From Candidatus Homeothermus arabinoxylanisolvens (GTDB lineage Bacteria; Bacteroidota; Bacteroidia; Bacteroidales; Muribaculaceae), in NCBI GenBank assembly GCA_001689405.1, contig LUJO01000028.1, positions 1-64,000 on the forward strand: 64,000 nucleotides of DNA. The letters are read 5' to 3'. How positions within the stretch are numbered: the stretch's first letter is position 1; every line of letters begins with the position of its first letter. The translations under genes and the position numbers were made by a program. The notes beneath the pieces were generated by a model. It was given only the letters and a program-made list of their open reading frames with translations. It had not been told where the DNA came from and did no database searches. Positions 32,870 through 41,747 of this stretch are shown piece after piece.

Positions 32870-34753
32870 GTGAAGAGATTTTTATTCTGTTGCGTTGTCG
32901 CAACGGTGACGGCCATGGCTTCGGCAGCCGAACTGTGGGTAGAGGCCGAGTCGTTTGAGAACAAGGGCGGCTGGGTAGTCGACCAGCAGTTTACAGACCT
33001 TATGGGTTCGTCTTATCTAATGGCCCATGGCCTCGGATCGCCGGTAGCCGATGCGGAAACCACCATATCCATACCTGAAACCGGCCGCTACAACGTATAT
33101 ATACGTACTTATAACTGGACGTCTCCGTGGCATGACGGCGAGGGCCCCGGAAAGTTCACGATAAAAATAGGAAGACACAAATTAGGCAAGACACTCGGCG
33201 CCGATGGCTCCGCTTGGGGTTGGCAATATGCCGGTTCGGTGAAGCTGTCAGAAGGCGACACCAAGCTGAGCCTTCATGACCTTACCGGCTTCAACGGACG
33301 ATGCGATGTCATATACCTGACTACCGCCGACAATCCGTCATTGCCTGACGACATAACACAGCTTGAGGTAAGACGCCGGCAGGCGTTCGGCCTTGATTCT
33401 GTGGCCGTACCGGTGGCCCGATATGATTTCGTGGTTGTCGGCGGCGGAATAGCCGGAATGTGTGCCGCAGTAGCTGCCGCACGCAACGGCACCCGGGTAG
33501 CATTGGTAAATGACAGGCCGGTGCTTGGCGGCAACAACAGTTCTGAAGTCAGGGTACATCTCGGAGGCCGCATTGAACTTGGCCCAAACAAGGGGCTGGG
33601 TCGAATGATACGAGAGTTCGGGCATGCGCGTAGCGGGAATGCAAAACCGGCTTACTACTATGAGGATGAGAAGAAAGACTCCTTTATCACCGCCGAGCCT
33701 CTTGTCACGCTTTATTCCGGATATCGTGCCACGGCAGTCAGGTGTCAGGACAACATGATAAGCGATATAACGATAAGAAATATCGAAGACAATGGTGAGA
33801 TAACGCTTGAAGCGCCATTGTTCAGTGACTGCACCGGCGACGGCACTGTCGGGTATCTCGCCGGAGCCGACTATCTTATGGGGCGTGAAGGCCGCATGGA
33901 ATACGGAGAATCTTTTGCTCCCGAACTCCCCGACAGCCTTGTGATGGGGGTATCCATACAATGGTACAGCGAAGAGGACGACAAGCCGGTCAAATTTCCT
34001 GAATTTGACTACGGACTGACATTTACCGACAGCATATGCGAACCGGTCGACATGGGCGAATGGACTTGGGAAACCGGCATGAACCTCAATCAGATAACTC
34101 AAGCCGAGCGCATACGTGACTACGGCATGCTCGTAGTGCTCTCAAACTGGAGCTGGCTGAAGAATCATATGAAAGATAACTCAAGGTTCCGCAATCGGAA
34201 ACTGGAATGGATGGCCTATGTGGCCGGCAAACGTGAGTCGCGCCGACTCCTCGGCGACTACATACTGAAGCAGGATGACATTGACAAGAATGTGGCCCAT
34301 GAGGACGCTTCTTTTACCACGTCATGGAGTATTGACCTGCATTTTCCCGACTCAATCAACAGCAGCCGGTTTCCCGGTCGGGAATTCAAGGCGGCGACCA
34401 ATCATAGAGCCGTTCATCCTTATGCCGTGCCATACAGATGTCTGTATTCACGTAATGTCGACAACCTTTTTATGGCAGGCCGCAATATAAGCTGCACACA
34501 CGTGGCTTTGGGCACGGTACGGGTCATGCGCACTACCGGCATGATGGGTGAAGTCGTGGGCATGGCCGCCGCGCTTTGCCGTAAGTATCAGGTCGGTCCG
34601 CGTGACATATACCGCTGTCATCTGCCTGAGCTGAAGACCATGATGAAGGCGGGCGCCGGGCGCGATGCCTCCGGACTGCCCGACAATCAGAAGTTCAATC
34701 GCGGAACGCGCAACCTGCCTAAACCACGGGCGTTTATGGACAGCGACAAGTAA
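32870..34753 (+). CDS. Exported FAD-dependent oxidoreductase with N-terminal carbohydrate-binding-like domain
   Basis: 627 residues from GTG 32870, which begins a clean signal peptide (MKRFLFCCVVATVTAMASAA); a TTG at 32831 would add 13 residues. Residues 20-150 form a beta-sandwich domain (ELWVEAESFENKGGW, TGRYNVYIRTYNW) like those on xanthan-lyase-associated oxidoreductases. Then the FAD-binding GGGIAGMCAAVAAARNG motif (FAD_oxidored family), RPVLGGNNSSEVRVHLGGR and late RVMRTTGMMGEVVGMAAALC. Proteins of this class are periplasmic and often sit with glycan-degrading genes, but the substrate is unknown. Convergent with xerD. Confidence 0.85.
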   Translation: MKRFLFCCVVATVTAMASAAELWVEAESFENKGGWVVDQQFTDLMGSSYLMAHGLGSPVADAETTISIPETGRYNVYIRTYNWTSPWHDGEGPGKFTIKIGRHKLGKTLGADGSAWGWQYAGSVKLSEGDTKLSLHDLTGFNGRCDVIYLTTADNPSLPDDITQLEVRRRQAFGLDSVAVPVARYDFVVVGGGIAGMCAAVAAARNGTRVALVNDRPVLGGNNSSEVRVHLGGRIELGPNKGLGRMIREFGHARSGNAKPAYYYEDEKKDSFITAEPLVTLYSGYRATAVRCQDNMISDITIRNIEDNGEITLEAPLFSDCTGDGTVGYLAGADYLMGREGRMEYGESFAPELPDSLVMGVSIQWYSEEDDKPVKFPEFDYGLTFTDSICEPVDMGEWTWETGMNLNQITQAERIRDYGMLVVLSNWSWLKNHMKDNSRFRNRKLEWMAYVAGKRESRRLLGDYILKQDDIDKNVAHEDASFTTSWSIDLHFPDSINSSRFPGREFKAATNHRAVHPYAVPYRCLYSRNVDNLFMAGRNISCTHVALGTVRVMRTTGMMGEVVGMAAALCRKYQVGPRDIYRCHLPELKTMMKAGAGRDASGLPDNQKFNRGTRNLPKPRAFMDSDK

Positions 34754-34769
34754 ACCGGCATGCGCGGAT

Positions 34770-34790
34770 AAAAGCGGTGCATGTCACCGC
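34770..34790 (-). terminator. Probable terminator after xerD
   Basis: On the minus strand GCGGTG-ACATG-CACCGC (34790-34774) is followed by TTTT (34773-34770). The stem overlaps the xerD stop codon region. Short but well placed between convergent genes. Confidence 0.5.
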
Positions 34791-35695
34791 ATGTTGCGTG
34801 GATGGTGGAGCAGTATCTCCTGCCGCAGCAGCCGTCGGTCCATGTGCAGATATATTTCCGTGGTGGCTATCGATTCATGGCCGAGCATCTGCTGGATGGC
34901 TCTCAGATTGGCCCCGCCTTCAAGCAGGTGCGTGGCAAACGAGTGCCGCAGCGAGTGTGGACTTATTGTCTTTTTTATTCCGGCAAGCTCACAGAGCTTC
35001 TTGATGATGTAAAATATCATGACTCTTGTCAGATGACGCCCGCGGCGGTTCAGAAACAGATAGCTCTCCTCGCCGGGCTTTATGTCGAGCCGCGCGCGGT
35101 CCTCCAGATACAGGTTTATTTCGTTGACCGACACCTCCGACATAGGCACCATGCGCTCTTTGCCTCCCTTGCCGCGTACTATTATATACTGCTCGTCGAG
35201 AAACACGTGGGCCATCTCAAGATTCACAAGTTCGCTCACGCGCAGTCCGCATCCATACAGGGTCTCCATTATGGCGCGGTTGCGCTGGCCTTCGGGCGAC
35301 GACATGTCAATGCAGCTTATCATCTCGTCAATCTCGTTGACCGTCAGCACTTCCGGCAGATGCCGCCCCATGCGCGGAGTCTCGAGCAGTATCGACGGAT
35401 TTTCCTCAATATAGCCTTCGAGCAGCAGAAAGCGAAAAAACGACTTTATGCCCGATATTATGCGTGCCTGCGATGAAGGGGCTATGCCCAAGTCGTGAAG
35501 CTCGGCTATAAGGTTGTGCAGCGAGTCGAGGCTGACATCTCTTAATAATCTGACGTCACCGCCGATATATCCTTTCAGTTTGTTTACGTCGTCGAGGTAA
35601 GACTCACGGGTATTGTCAGACAGCCCTTTTTCGAGCATCAGATACGCTCCGTAAGCATCGGTAAGTTTATCCCAGTCGGTTATGGTGCGTGTCAT
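34784..35695 (-). CDS. xerD: Tyrosine recombinase XerD
   Basis: 303 residues, the normal length. The N-terminal core-binding domain has YGAYLMLEKGLSDNTRESYLDDV. The catalytic set is visible: Arg in LYGCGLRVSELVNL, Lys in the RGKGGKERMVPM loop, His-x-x-Arg in SLRHSFATHL, His in QMLGHESIATTEIY and the Tyr nucleophile in EIYLHMD. With XerC it resolves chromosome dimers at dif. It is the last gene of a yfhO-methyltransferase-xerD run (3-bp gap), so this is the housekeeping copy and not an element integrase. Confidence 0.94.
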   Translation of the reverse strand: MTRTITDWDKLTDAYGAYLMLEKGLSDNTRESYLDDVNKLKGYIGGDVRLLRDVSLDSLHNLIAELHDLGIAPSSQARIISGIKSFFRFLLLEGYIEENPSILLETPRMGRHLPEVLTVNEIDEMISCIDMSSPEGQRNRAIMETLYGCGLRVSELVNLEMAHVFLDEQYIIVRGKGGKERMVPMSEVSVNEINLYLEDRARLDIKPGEESYLFLNRRGRHLTRVMIFYIIKKLCELAGIKKTISPHSLRHSFATHLLEGGANLRAIQQMLGHESIATTEIYLHMDRRLLRQEILLHHPRNMR

Positions 35696-35698
35696 CGG

Positions 35699-36418
35699 TC
35701 AATACCAGAGGAGAAATCTCTGCCGGGGCAGATGGCTGTAACCTACGATAACAGCTATATTGCCGTTGGAGAAGGTCATGCCGTGGTCAAGGGCCTCGTC
35801 AAGCGACGACAGAAGATCGGCAATCAGTCGCGATTTTGTAAGATTACGCAGTATTACCGTACCGTTGCGTCCGAGCATGTCAAGTAAAAAGGCGTGGAGC
35901 ATCTCTTTTTCATTCTCGCTGTCGATTGAGTTGACAAGAATGAACGGAACCCCTTCCTTGCCGAGCATATCGATATAGGCCGATGTAGCCTCGGCAATGC
36001 TTCCGTAAGGTGTTATGCGGTCGCCATAGCGGTGTGTCACCTTTTCATATACATCGGGATGAGCCGAAAGTCCGGGATAAATAATAAGCTTTGACTTTGA
36101 CGATACATCGAGCAGAGCTGTGGTCGATACACCGTAGGAAGTGCCTACCTGCAGTATGTATGCCGGATTGAAGAAGTTGGCTATACGAAACAGCAGTTTG
36201 GCGTTTTTCATCGATATTACCCTCGGATGCTTGGCTATGTTGCGTGCAAGGTTGAGCGACATGTGTCGCCTGAGCATGATCTCGGAATACGCATAATATG
36301 GCAGTCGCTCGTGCAGTACCCGCGTGGTAAATCGGTAGGCAAACGGCGAGTGGATGCCGAAGCCTTTGCTGCGCTTGTAGCGGCTCAGCGAGTTCATGTA
36401 CATTTTTAACGGTTTCAT
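35699..36418 (-). CDS. Class I SAM-dependent methyltransferase-like protein
   Basis: 239 residues. The N-terminal GFGIHSPFAYRFTTRVLHERLPYYAY is a Bacteroidetes-specific opening; PAYILQVGTSYGVSTTALLDVSSKSKLIIY corresponds to SAM motif I (VGTSYG) and motif II. The remainder keeps the Rossmann order but acidic motif II is weak (IIYPGL), so cofactor binding may be reduced. Substrate unknown. Its ATG overlaps the yfhO stop as ATGA, and xerD follows after 3 bp. Confidence 0.8.
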   Translation of the reverse strand: MKPLKMYMNSLSRYKRSKGFGIHSPFAYRFTTRVLHERLPYYAYSEIMLRRHMSLNLARNIAKHPRVISMKNAKLLFRIANFFNPAYILQVGTSYGVSTTALLDVSSKSKLIIYPGLSAHPDVYEKVTHRYGDRITPYGSIAEATSAYIDMLGKEGVPFILVNSIDSENEKEMLHAFLLDMLGRNGTVILRNLTKSRLIADLLSSLDEALDHGMTFSNGNIAVIVGYSHLPRQRFLLWY

Positions 36419-38922
36419 TGTCGGGAGTGTTTCATGGGAAAGAAATAAAGCGCCATGGCCCCAAGTACCGACAGGTATATGAGTATTATGGCTATGTATG
36501 CTATTGTGGTGGTAGTGCTTATGGTGCGAGGCTCAAACTGCATGTCGATCACGTGCTTGCCTGCGGGCACTTTTATCGCACGCAGCAGATAGTCCACCCT
36601 TGCCACAGGCACCTCGTTGCCGTCGACCGAGGCCTTCCAGCCCCACGGGAAGTAAACTTCCGAGAACACGGCCACTCCTCCGCGTGCCGAGTTGACGCTG
36701 TAGGTAAGCCTGTCAGGTGCGTATGAGGTCTCATAGATAGTGTCGCCCGGTTCTTTGGGCGCCACTGATGTGCCGAGCATGTCCTTGAATTTGTTGTCAC
36801 TGACAGCCGTCGTCGCCGGGTTTATGCTGTCAAGCGCACCCATCTCCGCGTCGGCACCGTCCACATACATTATGCGGTCTACGAGCCAAGCGTTGCCCAG
36901 CGCGTCAGGATTTACAAATGCCTTGTCATCGCCCGTCACGATATACTTGGCGTTGAGCATGTTGAGCACATTCATGTCGGCTTGGCTGACGTTGCCCGAC
37001 TGGAAATTTCCGAGATGCCGGTCAATCATGTCCTGATAACGTGTCAGTTTGGCCGCATGGTATCCGCCTATGGCTTTATGCCGATATGACGGCGCAGCCT
37101 CGGAAAACCGCGGTATGTCCATCACCCTGTAGTTCATGGCGGTATCAGCGAGTATCTGCCGGTCAGCGGCGGTGAGCGGGAACGGCTCGTCCTGTGTAAG
37201 CCGTTGGGCCACAAAGCTGTCGGTGTTAAGATAACGTTTGTTTACCGCATACAGGTCGCCCAGTATGATGACCGTAAGCAATACAAACATCACTTTGAGG
37301 TCAATCTTCTTGGTAAAGAACAGGAATATGCAGCAAGCCCCGGCGCCTATGATAAGGAAGCTGCGCAGTGCATCGTCCGACACCATTGCCATTCTCACAC
37401 TCTGTATGGCCGAGAACAGCTGCGGGTACTGCTGTGCAATGCCGCCCACTACGTAAGCCTCATGCTCCTGTGCGCTAAGATAGGAGCCGAATACCGAGGG
37501 GGCCACTATGCCGAGGGCGCACACGGCAAGACAGAACCCGAACGACACGAATATCGGAGTCTTGAAGCGTTGCCACTCGTCGCGGTGGTCTACAAGCTCT
37601 TTAAGTGCAAGCATGGCGAGCAGCGGTATGGTGAACTCAGCCACGACAAGTATACTTGCCACCGTGCGAAATTTATTGTACATCGGCATGTGGTCTATCA
37701 TAAAGTCGGTCAGCCACATCATGTTGTGTCCCCATGAAAGCGCTATCGACAGTATGGTGACGATGACCAGCATCCACTTTATCGGCCCTTTGACTATTAT
37801 ACATCCGAGCAGAAACAGAGCCATGATGAGTGCGCCCACATACACCGGGCCGTTAGTCATAGGCTGATCGCCGAAATACTGTGGCAGCTGTTGCAGATAG
37901 TTTGCCGTCTCGCTGCTTATGACTCCCGATTTCTGCAGCTCTTCGGCTGCGTCGGTTTCTGACAGGGCAAGCAGTTTGTTGCCGCCTTTCTCCGGTTTAA
38001 TGGTGGCACCCCCCTTGACGTTTGGTATGAGCAGAGAGAATGTCTCGCTCTTTCCGTAACTCCATGCTGTTATGTAGTCTTTGTTCAATCCGCCTCCGGC
38101 ATCGAGGCTTGCACCGTTGCCGCCGTCTGACAATTCGCTGTGCATGCCGCGCATACTCTCTTTGGAGTACTTGTATGTGTTATAAAGGTTGGGGCTGTTG
38201 GCTGCCACCGCAAGCACCGCCGCCACTGCGAGCACGGCGTTGGCTTTCCACCAGCGGCGTCCTTTGCCCTGACGAAACAGGATTATGCCGTAAGCTATGA
38301 AGAAACCGGCTACAACCATAAGGAAGTAGTATGACATCTGTATATGGTTGCCCGATATCTGAAGCATGGCAAATAGCGCGGCAGTAGCGCCTCCAGCAAG
38401 ATATTTCCCTCTGTAGCAGAGCACCATACCGGCTATTGTGGGCGGTATGTAAGCGAGAGTTATGAATTTCCATATATGGCCCGCGCCTATGATTATGATG
38501 AAGTATGACGAGAAGCCATATGCTATGGCTCCGGGGAGGGCCAGATACCATCTGACTTTCATGGATAGCAGCAGTATGAAGAAGCCCGCCATCATCATGA
38601 ACAGAAGCCCTGCCGGTGACGGAAGCCACAAGCGGAACAGGTCGCCCGCAAACCGTATGAGGCTGTTGGACGAATACGACGGGGTTATCTGGAAAGTAGG
38701 CATGCCCGAAAAAAGGGAGTTGGTCCACCATGATGTCTCCCCGGTCTCGGCTTTGTATTGGTTCACTTCATGGCTTAGCGCTATGCCCTGCTGTACGTCG
38801 TGCTGCATAAGCCCGTTGCCCTCAAACACGTCAGGATAGAAGTATACCAGCGACACCGCCGCCATTATTATAACCGAAATGACACAGGCCAGTGCCGACT
38901 TGCTTTTCAGAAATTTCCTCAT
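36415..38922 (-). CDS. YfhO-family polytopic membrane protein
   Basis: 835 residues from ATG 38922; a TTG-initiated frame from 38943 would begin inside the -7 box. About 13 membrane helices. Recognisable features: LVYFYPDVFEGNGLMQHDVQQG near residue 25, TNSLFSGMPTFQI, GAIAYGFSSYFIIIIGAGHIWKF, the long exported loop with PRFSEAAPSYRHKAIGGYHAAKLTRYQDM, and a C-terminal VYFPWGWKASVDGNEVPVARVDYLLRAIKVPAGKHVI domain before the last helix. YfhO-type proteins are GT-C-like; in Gram-positives they are linked to lipoteichoic acid glycosylation. Role here unknown. First gene of the xerD operon. Confidence 0.9.
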   Translation of the reverse strand: MRKFLKSKSALACVISVIIMAAVSLVYFYPDVFEGNGLMQHDVQQGIALSHEVNQYKAETGETSWWTNSLFSGMPTFQITPSYSSNSLIRFAGDLFRLWLPSPAGLLFMMMAGFFILLLSMKVRWYLALPGAIAYGFSSYFIIIIGAGHIWKFITLAYIPPTIAGMVLCYRGKYLAGGATAALFAMLQISGNHIQMSYYFLMVVAGFFIAYGIILFRQGKGRRWWKANAVLAVAAVLAVAANSPNLYNTYKYSKESMRGMHSELSDGGNGASLDAGGGLNKDYITAWSYGKSETFSLLIPNVKGGATIKPEKGGNKLLALSETDAAEELQKSGVISSETANYLQQLPQYFGDQPMTNGPVYVGALIMALFLLGCIIVKGPIKWMLVIVTILSIALSWGHNMMWLTDFMIDHMPMYNKFRTVASILVVAEFTIPLLAMLALKELVDHRDEWQRFKTPIFVSFGFCLAVCALGIVAPSVFGSYLSAQEHEAYVVGGIAQQYPQLFSAIQSVRMAMVSDDALRSFLIIGAGACCIFLFFTKKIDLKVMFVLLTVIILGDLYAVNKRYLNTDSFVAQRLTQDEPFPLTAADRQILADTAMNYRVMDIPRFSEAAPSYRHKAIGGYHAAKLTRYQDMIDRHLGNFQSGNVSQADMNVLNMLNAKYIVTGDDKAFVNPDALGNAWLVDRIMYVDGADAEMGALDSINPATTAVSDNKFKDMLGTSVAPKEPGDTIYETSYAPDRLTYSVNSARGGVAVFSEVYFPWGWKASVDGNEVPVARVDYLLRAIKVPAGKHVIDMQFEPRTISTTTTIAYIAIILIYLSVLGAMALYFFPMKHSRQ

Positions 38923-38940
38923 AGTTGTTGAATTATCCGG

Positions 38941-38948
38941 CAAATTTA
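38941..38948 (-). promoter_or_regulatory. -7 box for yfhO-methyltransferase-xerD
   Basis: Minus-strand TAAATTTG, giving a start near 38937 and a leader of about 15 nt to ATG 38922. No clear TTG upstream. Confidence 0.5.
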
Positions 38949-39020
38949 ACTATTTTTCCTTGTATTACGCCCTTTCACACACAAATATGCTCCGATAAAG
39001 CGTGTTTGTGTAAAAATCCT

Positions 39021-39028
39021 TAACTTTG
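39021..39028 (+). promoter_or_regulatory. -7 box for the His-rich protein-TonB receptor pair
   Basis: TAACTTTG ends 4 nt before GTG 39033, so the transcript would be leaderless from that start; a second in-frame GTG lies at 39045. A TTTG at 39005-39008 is too close (12 nt) to act as a standard -33 element. Confidence 0.5.
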
Positions 39029-39032
39029 CAGC

Positions 39033-39377
39033 GTGAAAAAGAGAGTGAACCGCTTATTCAGTGCGCTTTTATTGTGTGTGTTTGTGAACTTCGTGTTCTC
39101 AAACACCGTGTTCATGCACTCTCATGTCACGGATAACGGACGTACAGTCACCCACTCGCATCCTTACATGCCGTCGGGCCATCATGCCCACTCGTCAGTG
39201 TCGCTCGATCTCGTGGCGCAGTTCAACGCCTCGGCCTCCTCTATGGAGAGTGCTTCAGCGATTGTTGTGGACGATGCGTATGTGTCATGTCATGAAATTG
39301 TATGTCGCGACATCGAATCTTTTAGCTTTGCGTGTGTAGGCGCATACTCGCTCCGGGGTCCTCCCGTGATTGAATAG
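39033..39377 (+). CDS. Exported histidine-rich small protein upstream of a TonB receptor
   Basis: 114 residues from GTG 39033 (GTG 39045 is an alternative). Signal peptide NRLFSALLLCVFVNFVFSNTVF, then a His cluster: FMHSHVTDNGRTVTHSHPYMPSGHHAHSS, seven or eight histidines within 30 residues. The C-terminal part has Cys pairs (VSCHEIVCRD). A periplasmic or surface metal-binding role, for zinc, copper or heme, is an inference from composition only. It precedes the TonB-dependent receptor gene by 53 bp. Confidence 0.65.
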   Translation: MKKRVNRLFSALLLCVFVNFVFSNTVFMHSHVTDNGRTVTHSHPYMPSGHHAHSSVSLDLVAQFNASASSMESASAIVVDDAYVSCHEIVCRDIESFSFACVGAYSLRGPPVIE

Positions 39378-39430
39378 ACACTTATTACCGTTTTTTCAAA
39401 ATCTATTCATCATTTTTTCACGCAACAATT

Positions 39431-41740
39431 ATGCTACGACATATTTTTGTGGCGGCATGCGCTGTGGCGCAGTGCCTCCTCGGCGTGTCAGCGGCTGCCG
39501 GCTCCGCAGTCAGCGACGCCAACATCACCGGCCATGTAGTCGATGCCGAGACCGGCGAACACATGCCCTTCTACTATGTAAAGGTGCTTGACACCAAACT
39601 CGCAACGCTCACCGACGCGTCGGGACATTATGTGTTCCGCGACCTCACCCCGGGCGACTATACTCTCGAAGCCTCTTTTACCGGCTACAAGACCGCCAAG
39701 CTGAATATCCATGTAACCAAAGGCCACACTGTGGAAGCCAACTTCACCGTCAGCCCCGACGCTTTCATGCTCGATCAGGTCGTGGTGACCTCATCAAAAA
39801 GCGAGGTAAAGCGCCGCGAAAGTCCGGCGTTAGTCAACGTACTTACCGGCAAGCTCTTTGATATGGTCGGAGCTTGCTCACTCGCCGACGGTCTTAACTT
39901 CCAGCCGGGAGTAAGAGTAGAAAACGACTGTCAGAACTGCGGATTCACACAGGTGCGCATAAACGGTCTCGACGGCCACTACTCGCAGATACTCATGAAC
40001 TCGCGGCCTGTATTTTCGGCATTGACCGGCGTATACGGGCTCGAACAGATACCGGCCAACATGATCGACCGCGTAGAGGTGATGCGCGGAGGCGGGTCGG
40101 CGCTGTTCGGCTCGTCGGCCATAGGCGGCACCATCAACATCATCACCAAGGACCCCATGACCAACTCTGCCCGGGTGGCCCACACTGTCACATCGATAGG
40201 TCCGTCGGGCTCGCTCGACAACAACACCACGCTTAATGCCTCGGTGGTCACAGACAACAGCAAGGCGGGCATGTTCATCTACGGACAGTCACGTTACCGC
40301 GACGGTTACGATGACAACGACGACGGCTTCACTGAAGTCGCGCAACTCAAGACACAGACCATCGGAGTACGCGCCTTCATGCGTCCTGACGACATGACGC
40401 GTCTCACGCTCGAATACCACAACACCCACGAGTACCGACGCGGAGGCGACAATCTTGACAGTCCGGCCCACATGGCCATGATTGCCGAACAGGCCGACCA
40501 CAACATACATGCCGTCGAAGCTACCCTTGACATATGGCCGTCCAACCGTCGCGACCATGTATCTGTATTCGGGGCCATGCAGAATACCCGGCGCCGGAGC
40601 TATTACGGTTCGGGAATGGACCCCGACGCTTACGGACGCACGTCCGACGTGGTAGCTACCTCCGGCGCACAATGGACCCACCCCGTAAGCCATCTGCTCT
40701 TTATGCCGTCAGAACTTGTGGCAGGCATAGAGTACTCGTTCAATCGCCTTCATGACGTAACGTTGGGCTACGACCATGACATACTCCAGAAAGTACATAT
40801 ATACAGCGGATATATTCAGAACGAGTGGCGCGACAGCCGGTGGGGTTTCCTTGTCGGGGCGCGCATCGACAAGCACTCGCTTATACATGATCCTGTAGTA
40901 TCTCCACGAGCCAACATACGCTACAATCCCGATGAAAATTTCAATTTCAGACTCTCATACTCCACCGGCTTCCGCTCCCCTCAGGCCTACGATGAAGACT
41001 TCCACGTGGCTATCGTGGGCGGAGAGCGGGTGGTCACGGTCCTCGCTCCGGGTCTGAAAGAGGAAAGCTCACGCAGTGTAAGTGCTTCGGCCGACATGTA
41101 TCACCGTTTCGGCAACGTCATGACCAATCTGCTTGTCGAAGGCTTCTACACCGACCTTGGCGATGTCTTCGCACTGCGCCGTCTCGACGCTCCCGACTCC
41201 AACGGCAATGCCGTACTCGAACGCTATAACGGCTCGGGCGCACGTGTGGCCGGAGTCAATATCGAAGCCAAAGTGTTTTTCTCGTCCCACTTTGACATGC
41301 AGGGCGGTGTGACATGGCAACGCAGCCGCTACAAGCGTCCCGAGGCTTGGAGTGACAATCATGATGTACCTGCCGAAAAGCGCATGTTCCGCACCCCTGA
41401 CCTTTACGGATATCTTACAGCCAACGCCGAGATAACCCATTCGCTAAAGGCAGCCCTGTCAGCCACCTATACAGGCCCGATGACCGTGCAGCATCTCTCC
41501 GGCTCGGGCACATCCGTAGACATGGCGGTGCGTACCCCGAGTTTCTTTGACGCCTCGCTGAAACTCACCTATACGTTCAGGATATTCAACCGCGTGACTA
41601 TGGATGTGTCGGCGGGAGTGAGCAACATATTCAACTCCTATCAGGATGACTTCGACATCGGCCCAGAACGCGACTCGGGCTACATCTACGGTCCTATGCT
41701 GCCGAGATGTGTAAACGCCTCGATTTCGCTATCGTTGTAA
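39431..41740 (+). CDS. TonB-dependent outer-membrane receptor
   Basis: 769 residues. Signal peptide about 22 residues; a CarboxypepD_reg-like beta domain (ITGHVVDAETGEHMPFYYVKVLDTKLATLTDASGHYVF) at about 32-110; the plug from about 115 to 240 (DQVVVTSSKSE near the TonB box, VRINGLDGHYSQILMNSRPVFS, IDRVEVMRGGGSALFGSSAIGGTINIITKDP); then the 22-strand barrel with terminal ISLSL. A cysteine pair in the plug (NDCQNCGF) is unusual for SusC-like proteins. No SusD neighbour; the adjacent His-rich protein suggests a metal or metal-complex ligand, but this is inference. Confidence 0.92.
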   Translation: MLRHIFVAACAVAQCLLGVSAAAGSAVSDANITGHVVDAETGEHMPFYYVKVLDTKLATLTDASGHYVFRDLTPGDYTLEASFTGYKTAKLNIHVTKGHTVEANFTVSPDAFMLDQVVVTSSKSEVKRRESPALVNVLTGKLFDMVGACSLADGLNFQPGVRVENDCQNCGFTQVRINGLDGHYSQILMNSRPVFSALTGVYGLEQIPANMIDRVEVMRGGGSALFGSSAIGGTINIITKDPMTNSARVAHTVTSIGPSGSLDNNTTLNASVVTDNSKAGMFIYGQSRYRDGYDDNDDGFTEVAQLKTQTIGVRAFMRPDDMTRLTLEYHNTHEYRRGGDNLDSPAHMAMIAEQADHNIHAVEATLDIWPSNRRDHVSVFGAMQNTRRRSYYGSGMDPDAYGRTSDVVATSGAQWTHPVSHLLFMPSELVAGIEYSFNRLHDVTLGYDHDILQKVHIYSGYIQNEWRDSRWGFLVGARIDKHSLIHDPVVSPRANIRYNPDENFNFRLSYSTGFRSPQAYDEDFHVAIVGGERVVTVLAPGLKEESSRSVSASADMYHRFGNVMTNLLVEGFYTDLGDVFALRRLDAPDSNGNAVLERYNGSGARVAGVNIEAKVFFSSHFDMQGGVTWQRSRYKRPEAWSDNHDVPAEKRMFRTPDLYGYLTANAEITHSLKAALSATYTGPMTVQHLSGSGTSVDMAVRTPSFFDASLKLTYTFRIFNRVTMDVSAGVSNIFNSYQDDFDIGPERDSGYIYGPMLPRCVNASISLSL

Positions 41741-41747
41741 ACGGCAG

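Noticed and set aside
34784..35695. Tyrosine recombinase as a mobile-element integrase
   Set aside because: It has XerD length, sits in a yfhO-methyltransferase-xerD operon, and no attachment sites, cargo genes or relaxases are nearby.
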